From Phormidium ambiguum IAM M-71 (lineage in GTDB: Bacteria > Cyanobacteriota > Cyanobacteriia > Cyanobacteriales > Aerosakkonemataceae): DNA of 51,570 nt. The position numbers were made by a program, and so were the translations under genes. The notes under the pieces are model-generated. The model ran no database searches. It was given only the letters and a program-made list of their open reading frames with translations, and was not told the origin of the DNA. This document shows, one piece after another, positions 47,494-51,570 of this stretch. The first letter of the stretch is position 1. Each line of letters begins with the position of its first letter. Where the stretch lies: the NCBI RefSeq assembly GCF_001904725.1, contig NZ_MRCE01000042.1, forward strand, positions 1 to 51,570, in the 5' to 3' direction.

Positions 47494-47988
47494 ATGACAG
47501 CACAAGCACCTGCATCAATTTATGACATTTCTGCAACAACTATTGACGGAAATTTAGTTCCGTTGAATATCTATAAGGATAAAGTTTTACTAATTGTAAA
47601 TACGGCTAGTCAGTGTGGCTTTACACCTCAATATAAAGGACTGCAAGAGTTATACGATCGATATGCCAATCAAGGATTAGTTGTTTTAGGATTTCCCTGT
47701 AACCAATTTGGACAACAAGAACCGGGAAACTCTAATCAAATTCAATCATTCTGTGAAACTAACTTTGGAGTTTCCTTTCCACTTTTTCAGAAAATTGAAG
47801 TGAACGGGACAAATGCCCATCCGCTATACCAATATTTGACTAAAGCTGCACCTGGTTTTTTAGGTACAGAGGGAATTAAGTGGAACTTTACTAAATTTCT
47901 GGTCGATCGTAGTGGAAACGTTGTTAAACGCTATCCTCCAACTACAAAGCCGGAAGATTTGGCGAAAGATATTCAAGCGTTGCTGTAA
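47494..47988 (+). CDS. Glutathione peroxidase (thiol peroxidase type)
   Basis: Protein of 164 aa. The catalytic tetrad is in NTASQCGFTPQY (peroxidatic Cys), FPCNQFGQQEP (Gln) and KWNFTKFLVDR (Trp and Asn). It uses cysteine, not selenocysteine, and such forms generally take electrons from thioredoxin. It reduces lipid or organic peroxides. A single gene, convergent with thf1. Confidence 0.93.
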   Translation: MTAQAPASIYDISATTIDGNLVPLNIYKDKVLLIVNTASQCGFTPQYKGLQELYDRYANQGLVVLGFPCNQFGQQEPGNSNQIQSFCETNFGVSFPLFQKIEVNGTNAHPLYQYLTKAAPGFLGTEGIKWNFTKFLVDRSGNVVKRYPPTTKPEDLAKDIQALL

Positions 47989-48061
47989 GCGATCGGGAAT
48001 TTTGCAGTCAACTTTTAATACTCATTCTCTAAAATCTGAAAATTCTCATTCGGAAAAAAAC

Positions 48062-48103
48062 TTGAGGTAAAGTAAAACTAACAAAGGTTTTACTTTACCT
48101 CAA
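48062..48103 (-). terminator. Strong intrinsic terminator for thf1 (minus strand)
   Basis: A perfect 17-bp stem, TTGAGGTAAAGTAAAAC (48062-48078) and GTTTTACTTTACCTCAA (48087-48103), with an 8-nt loop. On the minus strand it is followed by GTTTTTTT, so it fits thf1, whose stop is 52 bp away. The converging gpx may also use it, but the plus strand has an A-run instead of a T-run after it. Confidence 0.8.
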
Positions 48104-48154
48104 AAAAACTGAAATTAACTGATTTATTATCAGCCATTTCTCATTCAAATTAGC

Positions 48155-48880
48155 TTAGTTACCATCGCTAGAACCTTTTTGACCATTGGGAGGTGCAACT
48201 ACTACACCTCTATCAGCAGCACGTTGTTCGCGTTTTTTGCGCTCAGCTTTTACGGCATCTTCCATAATGATTAATGCCTGAGCCATTTTTTCTAAATTGC
48301 TGCGGTAAAGTTCTAGGTCTTTTTGTATTTTTTCTTCTGGTAAGTGCAATCCAGTGGAAATTTCTTTGATTGCTTCAGTTAGTTGTTTAGGATCTTTAGC
48401 GAGTTCGAGGCCTGCTTGTTCGATTAAACTGAATAAACCGACAGCAAATAAGCGACTGTATTTGAATTTTGGGTTGTTGGCGATCGCTTGCAAAGTCCCT
48501 TGTAAATCCCCTGTATTAGCAAACAAAGACTCTTGACTGAAGCTATCTATTACCTCTTTTGCCGAACGCTGCGCCACAAAAGCTTTTAATCGTTCAGCAT
48601 CCTGCTTATAAGTTTGGGCATCGCTTCCCACCGCTTGACAAAGTGCAGCAAATATTGGTTCTTTGTCCGCTTCTGGGCGATAGCCTTGCATAAAGCGGTC
48701 AAAGGTAGTCACCACCCCCAAAGCATAGATAGGGTCATAGCTAAAGTCAACATTGACCGAAAGCAAGTGCATTTCTACCATTAACTCTTCTACTACTCGT
48801 CGATAAATCGTGTTAATCGGACGAGTGTGGAGGGAGTAGAAACTTCGCTTAGTATCTGAAACAGTGCGGACGTTGTTCAC
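48155..48880 (-). CDS. thf1: Thf1/Psb29, thylakoid formation and PSII biogenesis protein
   Basis: Protein of 241 aa from GTG 48880 (VNNVRTVSDTKRSF). An upstream TTG at 48889 is in frame but adds three unlike residues; the family starts MNNxRTVSDTKR. The conserved core TRPINTIYRRVVEELMVEMHLLSVNVDFSYDPIYALGVVTTFDRFMQGYRPEADK is present, and a charged coiled-coil tail follows. It helps in photosystem II assembly and FtsH-mediated turnover. No strong ribosome-binding site is seen. Confidence 0.93.
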   Translation of the reverse strand: MNNVRTVSDTKRSFYSLHTRPINTIYRRVVEELMVEMHLLSVNVDFSYDPIYALGVVTTFDRFMQGYRPEADKEPIFAALCQAVGSDAQTYKQDAERLKAFVAQRSAKEVIDSFSQESLFANTGDLQGTLQAIANNPKFKYSRLFAVGLFSLIEQAGLELAKDPKQLTEAIKEISTGLHLPEEKIQKDLELYRSNLEKMAQALIIMEDAVKAERKKREQRAADRGVVVAPPNGQKGSSDGN

Positions 48881-48955
48881 GGAAAACAATTTAAGGAGGA
48901 TTTAAGTTTATTGTCTCTTTTAAGGGTAACTTTGCCAAGCAGATTTTGCGAAGAT

Positions 48956-48983
48956 AGAAGGCAGAAGGCAGAAGGCAGAAGGT
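48956..48983. repeat. AAGGCAG heptanucleotide repeat near the CpcT-family gene
   Basis: Three to four AAGGCAG units followed by GGTAAAAATTTCTCC. The GGCAGAAGGTAAAAATT composite also occurs at 17694-17711 and, reversed, at 49728-49745. Confidence 0.85.
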
Positions 48984-49046
48984 AAAAATTTCTCCTGCTA
49001 CTTAATGGGTTAAAATTTTGAATCGTGACCATCTCCCGGTCTTGAA

Positions 49047-49661
49047 ATGAGATATTCTGCGGAATTAATTGCTTTAGCCAGCTATATGGCGGGTGAGTTT
49101 GATAATCAGGCACAAGCGATCGCAGATCCTGCTTGGTACGTTCATCTGCGACTTTGGCAACGACCTGTACCTTTATTCACGGAAGATAGCATCACCCTAT
49201 TTGCCGAACAAGCCAATATTGTTAATTTAGAAAAAGCCTATCGACCGCGAATCATTCGGTTGCGGCAGCGAAGTGAGGGGAACTCTTCCCTTGAGGTGCA
49301 GTATTATATGCTCAAAGACCCTGCATTAGTACAGGGTGCTGGGCGCGATCGAGAAAAACTGAAAACCTTAACTACAGAGCAAATCGAATTCTTGCCTGGT
49401 TGTACCCTTAACCTTACCCAAAACACTTTAGCCACCCAAGGCTACCACTTTCAAGCATCTTTACCCCCTGATGCTCGTTGCTGCTTCACTTATCAAGGTG
49501 AAACTTACCAAGTTTCTCTGGGATTTGAAGCTACTCCCGAAGAATTCTTAACTTATGACAAAGGCATTGATCCCCAGACAGGGAAAGCGATTTGGGGAGC
49601 TTTACTTGGCCCTTTTCGCTTCACCAAACGCCAGGATTTTTCTGCTGAAATAGCCTTTTGA
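49047..49661 (+). CDS. CpcT/CpeT-family chromophore lyase
   Basis: Protein of 204 aa with the CpcT/CpeT pattern: LIALASYMAGEFDNQAQAIADPAWYVHLRLWQRPVP, EQANIVNLEKAYRPRIIRLRQ, LLPG-like CTLN, and GKAIWGALLGPFRFTKRQDF. It differs from CpcT1 (which attaches phycocyanobilin to Cys155 of the beta subunit) and may be a CpeT-like or divergent lyase. It is divergent from thf1. Placement near the phycocyanin operon and hemF supports a phycobilisome role. Confidence 0.85.
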   Translation: MRYSAELIALASYMAGEFDNQAQAIADPAWYVHLRLWQRPVPLFTEDSITLFAEQANIVNLEKAYRPRIIRLRQRSEGNSSLEVQYYMLKDPALVQGAGRDREKLKTLTTEQIEFLPGCTLNLTQNTLATQGYHFQASLPPDARCCFTYQGETYQVSLGFEATPEEFLTYDKGIDPQTGKAIWGALLGPFRFTKRQDFSAEIAF

Positions 49662-49667
49662 GGGGCA

Positions 49668-49784
49668 GGGGGAAAGGGAAAAAAGGGAAAAAGGGAAAAA
49701 GGGAAAAAGGGGAAAGGGGAAAAGGGGAATTTTTACCTTCTGCCTTCCGCCTTCTGCCTTTTGCCTTTTGCCTTCTGCCTTGAA
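49668..49784. repeat. GGGAAAAA and CTTCTGC tandem repeats (3' of the CpcT-family gene)
   Basis: After the stop, a purine run of GGGAAAAA units (about 49668-49727) is followed by TTTTTACC and then CTTCTGC/CTTTTGC units (49736-49782), the complement of the AAGGCAG repeat. The run ends just before the STAS-domain gene stop at 49789. Confidence 0.85.
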
Positions 49785-49788
49785 GCCA

Positions 49789-50157
49789 CTAGCTAGCAAT
49801 TGTGCGGGGTACACCTTCCAAAGCTTCTTCTTCGGTTTCAAAGATTTCAAACACTGAATCCATCATCGTTACTTCAAAAACCAATCTAGCTTCTGGATGT
49901 ACATTACAAATGCGGAAACTCCCCTTAATTTTATCTGCATCTCGCATTCCAGCCACCAATGAGGTAAGGCCAGAACTGTCGATAAAATTGACCTGACCCA
50001 AATTCACCACTACATGACGGCTGAGTTTAGAAATACATTCTTGCAACTTTAGGCGAAATTGCCATGCAGTTGTGATGTCCAGGCGACCTATTGGTGTCAA
50101 GACGATGACAGTGGTGCCGTCTTGGGTCGTGTGGGTTTTTTGTTCGATATGAATCAC
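49789..50157 (-). CDS. STAS-domain protein (anti-sigma factor antagonist family)
   Basis: Protein of 122 aa with the STAS pattern: VIVLTPIGRLDITTAWQFRLKLQECI and NLGQVNFIDSSGLTSLVAGMRDADKIKG. The serine in DSSG is the usual phosphorylation site. These proteins act as phosphorylation-switched regulators of anti-sigma kinases. No sigma factor or kinase gene is adjacent, so the partner is unknown. Confidence 0.9.
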   Translation of the reverse strand: MIHIEQKTHTTQDGTTVIVLTPIGRLDITTAWQFRLKLQECISKLSRHVVVNLGQVNFIDSSGLTSLVAGMRDADKIKGSFRICNVHPEARLVFEVTMMDSVFEIFETEEEALEGVPRTIAS

Positions 50158-50383
50158 TGACCCTCCCCTTTAATTCGTAAGAGTTTAGAGTTTTTGCACA
50201 CGGCCTCAATCTGAATGAACTGTCAAACAAATTAAATTTAGAAGATCGACAGTTATGGATTCTTGAGGTTTGAGGAAATAGTATTTTATTGTTTCTCTTA
50301 CTATTGTTCCCAGGCTAAGGCAAAAATGAATAACCTATTTAATTTTGGGTTGTTCATCTCCGTAGTGTAACTCAGACCTTTGC

Positions 50384-51412
50384 TTAGGAAGCAGTCCAGT
50401 TAGCCCAATCTTGAGGTTTCAAGAAAGTTTCGTATAATTCGGCTTCTGGGGTGTTAGGTTCTGGTTGATAGCCATATTCCCAGCGTACCAGAGGTGGTAA
50501 AGACATCAAGATCGATTCAGTGCGTCCGTTGGTTTGGAGACCAAAGATGGTGCCGCGATCGTAAACCAGATTAAACTCGACGTAGCGCCCGCGACGATAG
50601 AGTTGGAAGTTACGTTGCCTTTCGCCATACTCTAAATTCCGCCGACGTTCTACGATCGGAACGTAAGCGGGTAAAAATGCTCTACCGCATTCTTGGATAA
50701 AAGCAAACAACTCTTCCCAAGTGCGAGTTAATGAACCAACCTTCGCACTATGCAGTGCTGCTGGCCCATTAGTATTATTGGCTCGATACAATTCCCCTTG
50801 AGCATCTTGGTAATCAAAAAAGATCCCACCAACACCTCTGGTTTCCTGACGGTGCTTCAAGTAAAAATACTCATCACACCAATATTTAAACGTTGGATAG
50901 TACTCTGGATGGTGATTATCACAAGCTTGTTTAAAAGTCTTGTGGAAATGAGCCGCATCTTCAGCAAAAGGATAGTAAGGTGTTAAATCTGCACCACCAC
51001 CAAACCACCAAACAGGCCCAGCTTCAAAATAACGATAATTTAAATGCACCGTTGGAATATATGGGTTGCGGGGGTGTAATACCATCGAAGTCCCAGTAGC
51101 ATAAAAACCATGTCCAGCTGCTTCTGGGCGTTGTGCCAAAATTGAGGGCGGTAAATGTTCGCCCCAAACTTCCGAAAAGTTAACCCCACCTTGCTCAAAA
51201 ACTGCACCTTCACGCATAACGCGAGAACGACCTCCACCACCTTCGGGTCGTTCCCAGGAATCTTCTTGAAATTTGCCTACACCATCTACTGCGGCTAAAC
51301 CTTGGCAAATTTCGTCTTGAACTTGGCGCATAAACTGGCTAACTCTAGTTTTGGAATCAGCCGGGGGCGCAGAATTAGAGGTGGTTGCTTCGGAAGTTGA
51401 AAAAGCCGTCAT
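50384..51412 (-). CDS. hemF: Oxygen-dependent coproporphyrinogen III oxidase
   Basis: Protein of 342 aa. It includes [79 protein letters not shown] and the [35 protein letters not shown] block, all family hallmarks. It converts coproporphyrinogen III to protoporphyrinogen IX using O2, on the path to heme, chlorophyll and bilins. A separate anaerobic enzyme (HemN) is not in this window. Confidence 0.96.
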   Translation of the reverse strand: MTAFSTSEATTSNSAPPADSKTRVSQFMRQVQDEICQGLAAVDGVGKFQEDSWERPEGGGGRSRVMREGAVFEQGGVNFSEVWGEHLPPSILAQRPEAAGHGFYATGTSMVLHPRNPYIPTVHLNYRYFEAGPVWWFGGGADLTPYYPFAEDAAHFHKTFKQACDNHHPEYYPTFKYWCDEYFYLKHRQETRGVGGIFFDYQDAQGELYRANNTNGPAALHSAKVGSLTRTWEELFAFIQECGRAFLPAYVPIVERRRNLEYGERQRNFQLYRRGRYVEFNLVYDRGTIFGLQTNGRTESILMSLPPLVRWEYGYQPEPNTPEAELYETFLKPQDWANWTAS

Positions 51413-51522
51413 ATCAACACTTAAATCCCAATGTTACGCAAACGAACAGCGTTTTTAGATTAACTCGAATTGGGTCTTCAAAGGTAAAACAGAAAGTTAA
51501 CTTTAATTGAGAACAGAAGAAA

Positions 51523-51570
51523 GGCAGAAGGCAGAAGGCAGAAGGCAGAAGGCAGAAGGCAGAAGGCAGA
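51523..51570. repeat. AAGGCAG heptanucleotide tandem array, runs to the window edge
   Basis: About seven units of AAGGCAG upstream of hemF; the array is cut by the end of the window, so its true length is unknown. The hemF promoter must lie between 51413 and about 51520. Confidence 0.95.

Noticed and set aside
48877-49113. 78-codon minus-strand ORF upstream of thf1
   Set aside because: It crosses the AAGGCAG repeat and the start of the CpcT-family gene, and has no recognisable domain.
49602-49850. 82-codon minus-strand ORF rich in Phe-Pro-Leu
   Set aside because: It is a translation of the GGGAAAAA/CTTCTGC repeat run.
51523-51570. Possible CRISPR-like array from AAGGCAG units
   Set aside because: Seven-base units with no spacers; a simple heptanucleotide repeat.

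Overview
The window is chromosomal DNA from a filamentous cyanobacterium. The evidence is a complete phycocyanin operon (cpcBACDEF plus three cpcG genes), a hetR gene with its signal-peptide partner patX, a PxcA/CemA proton-extrusion gene, thf1, a Tab2-family gene, frequent GCGATCGC (HIP1) octamers, and many heptanucleotide tandem repeats between genes. hetR and patX occur in both heterocystous and non-heterocystous filamentous species, so the window alone does not say which this is. There are no rRNA or tRNA genes, CRISPR arrays or intact insertion sequences that I can recognise.

Layout. 0.2-4.1 kb: three tandem Ser/Thr kinase paralogues. 4.0-13.97 kb: a helicase-like 'recombinase family' protein, pxcA, a lipase, a VOC protein, a DUF92 (VTE6-like) membrane protein, a large PPC-domain protein, a Uma2 nuclease, an NAD(P)-binding reductase and xth. 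14.3-17.4 kb: two genes that look like acetolactate synthase and aldehyde dehydrogenase but, as a pair, best fit 2-oxoglutarate decarboxylase and succinate-semialdehyde dehydrogenase, the cyanobacterial bypass of 2-oxoglutarate dehydrogenase. A zinc alcohol dehydrogenase follows. 19.3-20.9 kb: patX and hetR in tandem, separated by a strong intrinsic terminator. 21-23.5 kb: a Tab2-family gene and a valine-pyruvate aminotransferase.

23.6-29.2 kb is accessory in character: an aspartic-protease pair, a secreted repeat protein, a STAND (NB-ARC) ATPase with no sensor repeats, a Panacea/DUF4065 antitoxin overlapping an unrecognised small protein, and a two-TM coiled-coil protein. 29.4-38.7 kb: DUF2721, siroheme genes (cobA, sirB), Mn-catalase, a 1277-aa PAS/GAF histidine kinase, gpmA, DUF2237 and rimM. 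38.8-39.8 kb: an RluD-type pseudouridine synthase whose reading frame has no ATG, GTG or TTG at its expected start.

39.8-47.4 kb is the phycocyanin operon, with a 705-bp leader carrying a 22-bp perfect palindrome, a layered hairpin after cpcA, and a second layered hairpin after the last cpcG. It encodes rod subunits (CpcB, CpcA), rod linkers (CpcC, CpcD), the alpha-84 lyase (CpcE, CpcF) and rod-core linkers (CpcG1-3). 47.5-51.4 kb: a glutathione peroxidase, thf1, a CpcT/CpeT-family lyase, a STAS protein and hemF. hemF (tetrapyrrole supply) and the CpcT-family gene are functionally linked to the phycobilisome genes beside them.
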